Shown: positions 36,527 through 47,300 of the stretch, piece after piece
Numbering within the stretch: the stretch's first letter is position 1
How the letters are laid out: the number at the start of each line of letters is the position of its first letter
NCBI RefSeq assembly: GCF_932526225.1
Contig: NC_064048.1
Span: 10,100,188 to 10,164,187, forward strand
Source: Nematostella vectensis
Lineage: Eukaryota; Cnidaria; Anthozoa; Actiniaria; Edwardsiidae
Length of the DNA stretch: 64,000 bases
Direction of reading: 5' to 3'
Position numbers and translations under genes: made by a program
Notes under the pieces: model-generated
What the model was told of the DNA's origin: nothing
Database searches by the model: none
Seen by the model: only the letters and a program-made list of their open reading frames with translations

Positions 36527-36958
36527 ATGGTAACTACAAGCTACGTGTCGGCTATATTATCGATGGTTCTTTTTTCAGAAACTGTTTGGGGTGCGCCCCT
36601 AAGCGCAAGAACGCAACATGAAAAACAGGCAAAACATAGTGTAAGACAAGAAATACCGGTTTCTATCGAGGACTCATCATTTATAACGAACAATGCGATT
36701 AGATCGATGCTTTCGAAGTGGGTGAGATCACGGCTAGAGAGCAGGCTACATAAAGAGAAGGCACACCCAAGTATTGAACGTAACAACGTAGATATACAAG
36801 CTCAAGAAACAGCTAAAGTAAGAAAAGCGCTTCATAGTAAGCATACGGCGGTAGCAACTAGTTTGGGAGAGCCAGAGAGGAAGGTGAACTCAACAATAAC
36901 AACGGTGGTTCTACGAAAGGAAAGGGCGGCACAACCTCAACTCACAAGATTTGGTTAA
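36527..36958 (+). CDS. Putative RFamide neuropeptide precursor
   Basis: 143 codons in one exon. Signal peptide about residues 1-22 (ends ETVWG, then APLSAR). The C-terminus is RKERAAQPQLTRFG, then stop. Cleavage after the basic run, trimming before Gln and amidation at the final Gly would give a QPQLTRF-amide-type peptide. Anthozoans are known to have a QITRF-amide, which this resembles; homology is inference. There is also an amphipathic stretch (MLSKWVRSRLESRL). No cysteines apart from none in the mature region, so it is not a disulfide-rich peptide. A TATA box lies 73 bp upstream and an AATAAA at 37405-37410. Confidence 0.65.
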   Translation: MVTTSYVSAILSMVLFSETVWGAPLSARTQHEKQAKHSVRQEIPVSIEDSSFITNNAIRSMLSKWVRSRLESRLHKEKAHPSIERNNVDIQAQETAKVRKALHSKHTAVATSLGEPERKVNSTITTVVLRKERAAQPQLTRFG

Positions 36959-37404
36959 GTCAAAAGAGCAAGGACATTTAGGCGCGAGCACCTTTTTCCA
37001 TATTTGGTGCCCATGCCACTGAGCATCAGCCAATTCCACAGTTATGAAATCCTATTTATAATAGTGTGGCATCAAAAATACAAGTAGAGTGAGGTTTTTT
37101 AGAATAACGCAAGACAAACTGTTAAGAAAAAGGCCAGGAGATTGTGATATTGGTGTAAATAGACAGTTTTTGAAGACTTGTATAAAAATAGTCTCAGTTA
37201 GACGAATAACATAATTGTTGAAATAACACCCGACTCGTTGTTTTGTTAAACGAAGGCAAAAACGTTTCAGAAAATGATAAAGACACATTCATATTTTTCT
37301 ACTTTATTGTTTATGGAAAGATAATCGTGATGTAGATGTAAATAATAAGATATCAAAAATTGTATAAATATATATATATTTCTCATTGATACAATAATAA
37401 TAAT

Positions 37405-37410
37405 AATAAA
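37405..37410 (+). terminator. Poly(A) signal candidate
   Basis: AATAAA within a short (AAT)n run, about 450 bp after the RFamide-type stop codon. Confidence 0.3.
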
Positions 37411-37760
37411 AACTCTAGTTATCTCATGCTTTGTTGACATAAAAGACCTGTATCATTTAACCAGACTCGTACCCATTCGCTAAAAGTTCAAAGTTCCAAG
37501 AGGCGCAATGAATTATAGGGATAAAAAAATGCTGGAAATCCTAAGATATTTTCTCCCAGAATGCATTGCATACATGCAAACAAAATGTTCAACACCCCAG
37601 AACCCCTTGCGCGCCGACCTCGTAAATCCCTCTCTGCTTTTCCTTTCCATTTTAGCGACTCACCTTACCCATTACTTCCCACAACTCTTTGTGAAGCGCG
37701 CGTTAAACCGAGGTCAGGCGTCACAACCGACAGCAAAGTTTGTGTTTAACCTCGGTTTCA

Positions 37761-37778
37761 CGGGGGGGGGGGGGGGGG
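37761..37778. repeat. Poly-G tract
   Basis: A run of about 18 G in an otherwise ordinary intergenic stretch (37411-38017) where I see no gene. Confidence 0.85.
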
Positions 37779-38017
37779 GTGCGCGAAACCTGCACTACAA
37801 ACACATTTCTTGAATGTTTTAATTGTAATTTGTATCACTATAAATGTCGCTAATGATCTCATAAAAGAGATAAGGTTAATGAACATTAATTGACTGATTA
37901 TTCCGCAGTTCAACTTTCAGTTATACTGAAACTTGGAATTGTACGAACAAAATGCATTGATCCTTTCAATGACAAATAGTTATCTGGTTTAGATCATTGC
38001 GCGATAAAAGGGCAGTC

Positions 38018-38023
38018 TTTATT
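38018..38023 (-). terminator. Poly(A) signal of FBXO42
   Basis: AATAAA on the minus strand, about 615 bp after the FBXO42 stop. The 3' UTR would then contain both flanking minisatellites. Confidence 0.4.
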
Positions 38024-38096
38024 GGTTTCTATGGTGATTCGCTCCTTTCAATCATTTACATGTGCTTGGTGCTATTGCAGCATTCTAAGGTTCAGC

Positions 38097-38265
38097 AAGG
38101 ATAATCCAAGGATGATTCTCAGGATAATCCAAAGATGATTCTCAGGATAATCCAAAGATGATTCTCAGGATAATCCAAAGATGATTCTCAGGATAATCCA
38201 AAGATGATTCTCAGGATAATCCAAAGATGATTCTCAGGATAATCCAAAGATGATTCTCAGGATCT
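38097..38265. repeat. 23-bp minisatellite in FBXO42 3' flank
   Basis: About seven near-identical units of aggataatccaaagatgatt plus ctc. Confidence 0.9.
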
Positions 38266-38637
38266 TCCAAGAGATAATTAATAGGATCTTCTATAGGATA
38301 ATTCTCAGGATCTTTCAAGGGATAATTCTTAGGATCTTCAAAGGGATAATTCTCAGGATCTTTCAAGGGATAATTTTTAGGATCTTCAAAGGTATTATTC
38401 TTAGGGTCTTCAAAGGGATTATTTTCAGCATCTTCAAAGGAATAATTCTCAGGATCTTCTATAAAATATTTTTTAGGATCTTTTAGAGATAATTCTTTGG
38501 ATGCTTCATAAGATAATTCAGAGGATCCTCCAAGGGGCAAATCTCACTGTAGGATCTTCTATAAAATAATTCTCAGGATCTTCCAAGATATAATTCTCAA
38601 GATCCTCCAAGGAATCATTTAAGGATCTTACAAGGGA
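38266..38637. repeat. 24-bp minisatellite directly after the FBXO42 stop
   Basis: About 15 degenerate units of ggataattctcaggatctt plus ncaag. The array begins within a few bases of the FBXO42 stop codon (38638-38640), so it should form the start of the 3' UTR. Confidence 0.85.
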
Positions 38638-41117
38638 TCATCTTGGTGTGACAGACACTAACACATTTGTGACATTCTGTGAATTACTCTGCCTCAAAGA
38701 ATACTGAATTCCCCCAAAGATAACAAACTCTGCCCGTCCTACAACCACAGAATGCAATGACGTTGCTAATGGAGCTTTGTAATTATCCCCAGGTTGCATC
38801 CAGGAGCAGAAATATTGAGTTAACAACTTACTGCAGTCCAATATATATGTCTGGACATGAGCGACCAGGTTGTCATGGTTACTACTATCCTGTGATTGTT
38901 GCCGTGGTATGCTGAATGCCACAACTTTGTCCTGGACAAGGACAGCAGGATGGCACCAAAGCTGGGGTGCTTCCCATTTCTGGTTTCGAACTTCAATTTC
39001 CTGCCATCTCCATTGGATAAGGTCAAGTAGCCAGACATCACTGAAAAGCTGGATACAAGAATTACAGCTAACATGATACTGATGAAGAGAATTACAGCTA
39101 ACATGATGCTGATGAAGAGAGGAAAAGCTCATATGATGTTGCTGAAAAGTGTTACAGCTAACATGATGTTGATGAATATAGATAATTTGATGCTGATAAA
39201 GAGAGTTACATTGAATATGATGCTGATGAATATAATTTATATGATACTGATAGAGTTACAGTTAATGATAATGATGAAAAGAGTTAGTGCTAATATGATG
39301 TTGATTAATAATTAGTTCATTTACTAATGGTAGTAGTACTATACTTTAAAGTGAGCGCTGAACACTTACCATATTTGGTCCTCCACACCCTCCAATGATA
39401 AGAATTGTCTTGTCATTGACTGCAACCTTGCAAAAATAAATATTTCATAATTAAAGGTGTAAGATAGGATAACACAAATTGTCTAATTCTATACTGGGAT
39501 ATTAGGACATGATGGAAAAACCTGAAAAAATGCAATTCTAGACAGCGAAAGAAGCAGGGGTGTGGGCAGGGGGATGGCCAATTGGGCCAGGGCCCCCCCT
39601 TTTAGCAGCCAAAAATACAGTAAATGCATGAGACATAATCTAAAATACAGAAGAAAATGCCTTGAAAGGGCCTTTTGGGCCCCCTCCTTTTAAAAATCCT
39701 GGCTATGCCACTGGAAAGAAGACAATCTTTTACAATGATCCAAAAAACATATAATGTGAGACCAAATGTACATACCAAGATTTTGGCTTTTAGATATTTT
39801 ATTCCTTGATCATGCTTGTGCTGTAGGGGCTCAGGGACAAAAAGCTCAAATTTCAATGACACTTTACAAAAAGTCGCATCAATTTAAAAAAAAAGTCACA
39901 TTTGATATTTTTTTAGTACTTAGAGAAATTTTCCACCTTATTAGATGTGAAATGAGCTTATTTGAAGCGTCATTTCATTTTTTTCTGTCTATTGTATATT
40001 AGAGGACTCAAAGCAGACAACCCAATCAGTACTTTTTTCGGAGCGCTCACCATCATCTTGCCTCGAGACAGAAGGTTGCCTACTACTTATTGTATTTATA
40101 CATTTGTCTATGCATGTGCTGACCAGACCTGTTATTCAGATATACTGCCAGAGTTGTAAATAAACCAACTATTGACATTTGTGTGTTCTGAAGCCTAACC
40201 TGTGAGTGGCCGAATCTCCCAGAAGGGCGCCTGCCTCTTACTAGAGGTGTACTCCACTGCATGTCATTCAAATCAAGCACCCAGACATCATTAAACCTGT
40301 GCCAATAACAATAACAAGGATTTACAGAAAGGGAGGAGAATAGGGGAGGAATGTGACCTACACGACCCACCACTAGATCCGCCCAGGACTGTATTTTGCA
40401 TAGTAATGGTGACAATCCTAATGATTCTAATTAAGCTAACCTTGACTGTCTCTGAGCTCCACCAAAAACAATCATTCGATCCTCAACAATACACGCAGCA
40501 TGTCCCGCCCTCTCACAAGGTTGTATTGTCCCCGTGGCAACACCCTTGCTGCACGGTGAGCTCCAAGTTAATGTTGTAGTATCAAGTATATGGACATCAT
40601 TATGGAACCTTGCATTAGACACGCACCCAGTCCTGCTCGGCTGGCACCAGCCGCCAAACACTATAACGCGTTTCTTATGGGCAACCATTGTCGCACATTC
40701 CTTAGGAGGTGGGGGCGAGCCGGAGATTCTAAGTCTTGTCCATTTGTGATCTTTTAAATCCAACTCAAAGACGTCATTAAAGGCTGTATTCGAAGGTGAA
40801 CATCCCCCAAAAATATACATTGAATTCCTCGACACACAACACCCGTGCGAGAACCTCGGGGAAGGCGCAAATCGAGATGTGTTCGGAACAACCTTAAAGT
40901 TCAATTTTCCATTTGCAACGCATTCGTAAAACCTTCGCAGCCTCTGTTGTATTATCCGAGAAACTAAGCGATTCCATACTCTACAAACGAGCCGTGCTTG
41001 CTCTAGGTCCCCATACGAAGAGAGAAACATCAGGATTTTCTCGATAAGTTCCGCAGGAAGTCGACTTATCACGCTTGACCATGCACCATCCTCAAAACTT
41101 GTTGAGGGTTCCGCCAT
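38638..41117 (-). CDS. FBXO42: F-box and Kelch protein, FBXO42 type
   Basis: Four coding exons: 41117-40441, 40296-40200, 39426-39370 and 39048-38638. They join in phase to 413 codons plus stop. An F-box lies at about residues 12-58 (LPAELIEKILMFLS). Kelch repeats follow, with YIFGG, VIVFGGW, MIVFGG, ILIIGG and a final FVIFGG near the C-terminus. FBXO42 is the substrate adaptor of an SCF ubiquitin ligase linked to p53 turnover in mammals. The start is the ATG at 41117 (CAAAATGGC) rather than an in-frame ATG at 41165. The protein lacks the long Ser/Pro-rich segment found between the last Kelch blades of vertebrate FBXO42 (about 717 residues). It is head to head with the SLC2A gene. Confidence 0.93.
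39062..39310. repeat. 30-bp minisatellite in FBXO42 intron 3
   Basis: About eight units of atgatgctgatgaagagaat plus tacagctaac. It runs from about 14 bp outside the exon 4 acceptor to near exon 3, so it fills most of this 321-bp intron. Confidence 0.85.
39553..39714. mobile_element. Dispersed repeat, copy 1
   Basis: Matches 48226-48361 in reverse orientation (shared parts: gggcccaaaaggc and its complement, tacagtaaatg, ctatgcc). It lies in FBXO42 intron 2. Confidence 0.75.
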
Positions 41118-41383
41118 TTTGAATTTTGACTTTTCACAGGCAACCCAATTATCAATATCCAACAAAAGAATACAATATACCGACTTCCTTTTCTATCAGT
41201 AACAAAAAAAAAAAAAACGTGTACACATGTTGATTTCATTTAATTTGTGTATTTCTTTTTCGTTGTTATTGCTGAGAAATAGCTAACTATTTTCTTTGTT
41301 TAAGATTGCTTATTTGCGTTAGCTGACGGTAGCCCTGTGGTAAGCGATAAAGCCTTCGATTTTGATGACAGACTGAAACCAAC
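41118..41383. promoter_or_regulatory. Bidirectional promoter interval
   Basis: 266 bp separate the divergent start codons of FBXO42 and the SLC2A gene. I see no TATA box at a clear distance from either ATG. A poly-A run of about 14 lies near 41203-41216. Confidence 0.5.
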
Positions 41384-44300
41384 ATGGATGAAGAAGAAGA
41401 ATCAACACCGTTACATATTCAGCGAGATCGCAGATCTCCCTGGACTGGATGGCTGATATACGCTACAGCAGTAGCCGTATTAGGGTCTTCATTTCAATTC
41501 GGTTATAATTCTGCATGCATAAATTCGCCAGTTGAGGTAAGGGAATCAAGACCTGTCGCTTCTTGTTTGTGTTTTGTAGTGTTCACATTTGGTAAAACTC
41601 GTTGATTTATATTTTTGTCCATTTGCTTATTTGGATGTTGTTGCTGTATTGTTGTAAGAGTTTTAAGTATTTATGGTATCCATAGTACTTTTTGGTTGTT
41701 TGTTTAGATGACTTATTACTGCTTTATTTAAAAAAGGGCAAAACGTCGAGTGCCATTTTGTTAAATGACAATTTCATCATTCTAAGGTTTCATGTAACGC
41801 TAATGTATTTAAAAGTGTTTAGGTTTATTATTAAATTTGTTTAGAAAAGAAACTGTCTAAAAGGCTTCAAGCAGAAGTTGTATCATGTACTTTTTTTATT
41901 GTAGTTTATTGTATTCCAAGTGATTAAATCAAACCTCGCTAAAAACCCGATGAATAGAGGTAAAATCCCACGTGAATTTCATGGGGTTTCCGCCCCCATT
42001 AGGCGCACTTAGAGGACAATACACCTATTATACAGGAAAAGTGAAAGAAACTGTATAAATCATTTATAAGAGTATTTATCGGTAAGAGATACTAATATCC
42101 CAATATTTAAATATATTCATACAATTATAGGGTATTGTTGAGTGACTAATTTCACTATTGACAAATTATGAATAGTGTTGCATTTCAATTTTTTGTAGGG
42201 TACCTAAAATAATAAATTAATAAGAGCATGTTAAAAAATAGGCTTTCATTCTCTCCCCTCCCTCAGTTGTCACACTTCTATGTAAAAAGAAAAAAAATAT
42301 TTAGACAATAACTTGGGAAACTTACCATAGCAATGATATATCCTTCAACCATGACATACCCCTGACATGCTCAGCTCCTAACCAGGCCTCCCCCTGGCTA
42401 TACCTTGACATGCCCCCCCCACCTCCTAACCATACCTCTGACATGCCCCTCCCCACCTCCTAAACATACCTCTGACATGCCGCTCCCCACCTAACCATAC
42501 CTCTGACATGCCCCTCCCCACCTCCTAACCATACCTCTGACATGCCCCTCCCCACCTCCTAACCATACCTCTGACATGCCCCCCCACCTCCTAACCATAC
42601 CTCTGACATGCCCCTCCACCTCCTAACCATACCTCTGACATGCCCCTCCCCACCTCCTAAACATACCTCTGACATGCCGCTCCCCACCTCCTAACCATAC
42701 CTCTGACATGCCCCTCCCCACCTCCTAACCATACCTCTGACATGCCCCTCCCCACCTCCTAACCATACCTCTGACATGCCCCCCCACCTCCTAACCATAC
42801 CTCTGACATGCCCCCCCACCTCCTAACCATACCTCTGACATGCCCCCCCACCTCCTAACCATACCTCTGACACGCCCCCCACCTCCTAACCATACCTCTG
42901 ACATGCCCCCCCCCACCTCCTAACCATACCTCTGACATGCCCCCCACCTCCTCCTAACCTTACCGCTGACATGCCCCTCCCCCCCACCTCCTAACCATAC
43001 TTCTGAAATGCCCCTCCACACTCTTGGCCATACCTCTGACATGCCCCTTCACACCCTTGGCCATACTGCCGACATGCCCCTCCACACCCTTGGCCATACT
43101 GCTGACATGGTTTTTGCATCTTCAGGACATCAAAAAATATTTCAAGACACAACACAAACCACTGGCCACGTATGACTGGTCAATCATTGTTGGGATATTT
43201 CCATTTGGAGGAATGCTTGGTGCCCTGGTTGGTCCAACGTTGTCAAATATAATAGGAAGGTACAAATATAATTCTTTGTTATATTTATTTGTTTAGTTTT
43301 CCACTAATTGATTTAAGGTAAAGAAAATGTTTTTAATTTTTTTTTCTAAATGCCATTCTAGGAAGAGATGTCTACTGTACAATAACTTCATTGCAGCTAT
43401 AGGCTCGATATCCATGATTGTCTCTTACTATGTTGTATCATCACCTCTTCTGATTATTGGACGAATATTCATTGGTATAAATGCAGGTAAAAGCTTTCAG
43501 TAATGTCTGCATGTTAAGCTGTTGTTTAGTGTTGTAACAGCCATGTGCACAAAGTTGGTGACCATTTGCGTAACACCTCAGAAGCGTTGCGTTTTGGCAT
43601 TGTGTTTCATCTGCATTGCGTTTTAGCGTTGCATTTTAGTGTTGCCTTTCACTGCTGCGTTTTAGCATTTCCTTTCACTGTTGCCTTTTACCATTGCATT
43701 TTAGTGTTGCATTTTGACATGGCCTTTTGGCGAAGCTAGGCATCACAATACATAACATATTTGCATTGTATTGTGAACCCGATTGGCCAGCTTCTCTTGC
43801 CCCGTTTCATCAGAGAGGGATTTGCCGACAAGAGAAACAGAATTAATAAAAGGCTATTACAGGGGCCATCATATAATAAAAGTCGATGCACTGTTGCCTT
43901 CGTAAAAACGCAACGGTGTAAGGTAATTTAATTGCAACAATGAAAGGCAAAGCTAAAATGCAATCAATGGTGAATAGCAACGCTAAAAATGCAACACTGC
44001 GGAAATGCAACACTTTAAGGCAACGATGCAAAATACTCGAGGCGTAAACAGTGCAAGAAAATTGAAAAAGTGGTCTGACCTTGAATTTGTATCTATTGCG
44101 AAAGAATAGAAGGAGCCGTAAAACATTTTATCTTTATAAAAGTAAGTAATATTTAATGGTACGAAAGCAGCTGATTTCAAGTTATAATGCACCAATATTT
44201 TAGCAATTTAAATTTTTGTCTTCTCTATCGGAAATACAAATTGGAAAATGGTCTGACCTCAGATATTGCTTGTTTTTTAACTATGTTTATATGCATTAAT

Positions 44301-47300
44301 TTATCAGGTTTAAACACAGCTGTTGTACCTATCTACCTGTCAGAAATCTCACCAATTCAACTCAGAGGGAGTCTTGGAACTCTGAATCAGTTTGGAATTT
44401 GTTTTGGAATTCTCCTTGGGTATATCTTTGGCTTGAAAGAGGTACATAACATTTTGTTTATTATACTAGATTATAGTGTACAACTTCCCCCCTTTTTTAA
44501 CTTGTGAATGCTTGCAAAGAGTTACAAGTTATTGGAGGGACTGCTGTGTCACTTGATCGTCGGATCGATCGTCTGTAAACTTTTAGTGGTCTTTTCTTAG
44601 ACCTTTAGGTCAATCCTTAGATCATATATATACTTCTGGTGTTTAACTTCTGGTTAAAGCCTAGTACTATAAAAGGGCTATGTCATCAATTTGTGACTGT
44701 ACGTTCATTCTTTACTACGGCCGTAAAGTACATATAAACTAGTTTCTTCAGAAAAAGCTTCCATGAGTGTTGATCGTGCGCATGCACCTTCGTCACTGAC
44801 GTCAATTGGTCTTCTACGGTTCAGTCCAATTCAAGCTGTTAGTTTGCAAACAAAACAAGTAAAATGCTAGCAAAGCTTTTGATTCACTTTGTTTAGTACT
44901 TGCCAAATCACATCTCTGGGTTTTCGTGTTGTTTGTTTACTTCTGCTCAAAGATCGATGAACCGAAACTGCGACTTTTAAGTCCAAGAAACATGAGGGAA
45001 AAGCCTCTGTTTGCAGGGTAATGAAAAAAGCCTCTTCTGTTAGAAGGACAGCAAAAGAGGAAAGATTTCCACAAATTAATTTTTCACAATTCTTCCCAAT
45101 CAGCTAAACTAAATATCAAACAAAAATCGTACAAAAACATGGCCCTCGCTTATTTGTCGAATAACGATTTTGCGCCTTTCTAGAATGTTAACATGCATAA
45201 AACACATTGTATGACAGTAGCGTGATCAATTATTGCAGGCATTTTATTTGGGTTCAATTCCCACTGATAGCACAAAATTTTTATTATAATAATGACAACA
45301 ACAACAGCAACAATAACAACAGCAACAATAATAATAATAATAATAATAATTATACTGTTCTTGGTGTTTCATGACATCAAAAAAAAGGTATAAAGGACAT
45401 TTCTATGTACTCTCAGCATCTTGGATGTGTTCATGCTTTGTTCAGTATCCTGTATATCTTTCATGCACACAAGAAAATAAATAAAAAAAATTCATTTGTA
45501 ATCATGAGTTGGCTCACAGAGCCTTTGATCAAAATATTGAAAGTTCTCTCCTCTGCAGATCTATAGATTTCTGTTTTTTCTCTATTGTACCAGATATTAG
45601 ATGGAAAATTGCAATTCTATTTGATCTTACTTATTTTATAGGTCCTTGGGTCTGGCTCTAAATGGCCATGGCTGATTGGTTTCTCTATTGTTCCTGCAAT
45701 AATTCAAATGATGACACTTCCATTTTGCCCCCGAAGTCCTCGCTACCTCCTGCTCAAACGCAATAAAGAGGCAGATGCAGTGCATGGTAAATTATGTAAC
45801 TACAGTGAACTTCTAATTAATCTGATTAATAGCTGCACCTCCAGGCTGCTACTGTATATGGCATACTTCCCCTGTCCTCAGTATTTAATCCTTAATTGTT
45901 CATGATCTATACAAAATCTTCAAGGTTTTGGATACACCAAAAACAGGGAAAAGGGTGTTTTTAGCCCTCTCCCTTCTCGTTTTCTTCCATACAGTATGTA
46001 CAGTATGTATTCTTTGTTTATAGGAAAAAGAAAAGAAAGCTCTACCCGGTTCATTGGGCTGTAGATACCCCACAATACCTTTTGATGTACTGACTGACAG
46101 AGGAGACCAAATTGTTATTACCCTTTTATCTGTTATAGCTATTTTCTAGCTGTGGTATGGCCTTATGCCCACAATTTGATTTTGAAAGTTTGTATTTTAT
46201 GCTTGTTTTTTAGCACTTCAGATTTTACGAGGAACGAATGATGTTAGTGAAGATATTGCTGAAATGAGGGTGGGTGTTCGAGGGAAAGTGTTTTGAACCC
46301 CTCACCATTCAATTCATCCCCCCTCTCTCTCTCTCATCTGCCTGTTTCTATCCAATAGTATCTTTCCACTTTTTATTTATTCTAAGGTAAAGAGGATGGA
46401 AGTCTACTTTACCCACCCCCTGTTATTTTAAAAAGTAGAAAATATTTTGCCTAGTTTTCTTTAGAGTTGAAATTTGCCAATTAGAACATCATTGAAGACA
46501 GCTCAGCCATGGATTGACAGGAATTATAATGGTCTAGCTCCCATTACAGTGCAGTGGTTTATACAAACAAACTAGTCATCCTACCTAGTCATCCCCTCTG
46601 GGTTTTTTTAATTAAGCCAAACCTCCCAAGCAATGCCTTACACCAACTTTTTATATGCCAAAAACATAAAAAGAAAATTGATATAGGTTTCAATTGAAAG
46701 TAACTCTGCATATGTTTAGCCTTTTTAACACTTCTCCTATATCCCCTCATTTATTACTAGATCGAGCAGGAGCAGTCATTAAGGGAACCCCACGTCAGTG
46801 TAACCTCACTGTTTCGACTCAAGCACCTACGCATGCCACTGTTGATTGGCGTGGTCATGCAGATGTCACAGCAGCTCAGTGGAATCAACTCTGTAAGTTA
46901 AATACTATGGCTCTGGCTTCGAATAAACTTTTATTTACAACAGCAAAAACATATGTTATGTGGTACTCTTGGCCTAAATCTATTAGAATCACTGTGAAAT
47001 CCAATCCATTTTATTTCATTTCATTACAGAGAGGAATTTAAGGGTTACACTCCCCTGTGAGAGAAGAGAAATGAAATGCTAAAAAAGGGTCAACTCTTTC
47101 CTTTCTCATGTTTTCCCTTTCAATCTGCCCCAGAGGCTCCATGGTCGAGAATCCAGCACTTTTTAGAGGCCTAAATAGTCTACTATTTTAAACTGCAAAA
47201 CAAAACTTTTATTTATGCTGTCTTGCATAACCAAACTGCAGGTTTGTAGATTATACAGTAATTTTGTCAATTCTAGAAATTCTTAAGAAGACAAAATATA

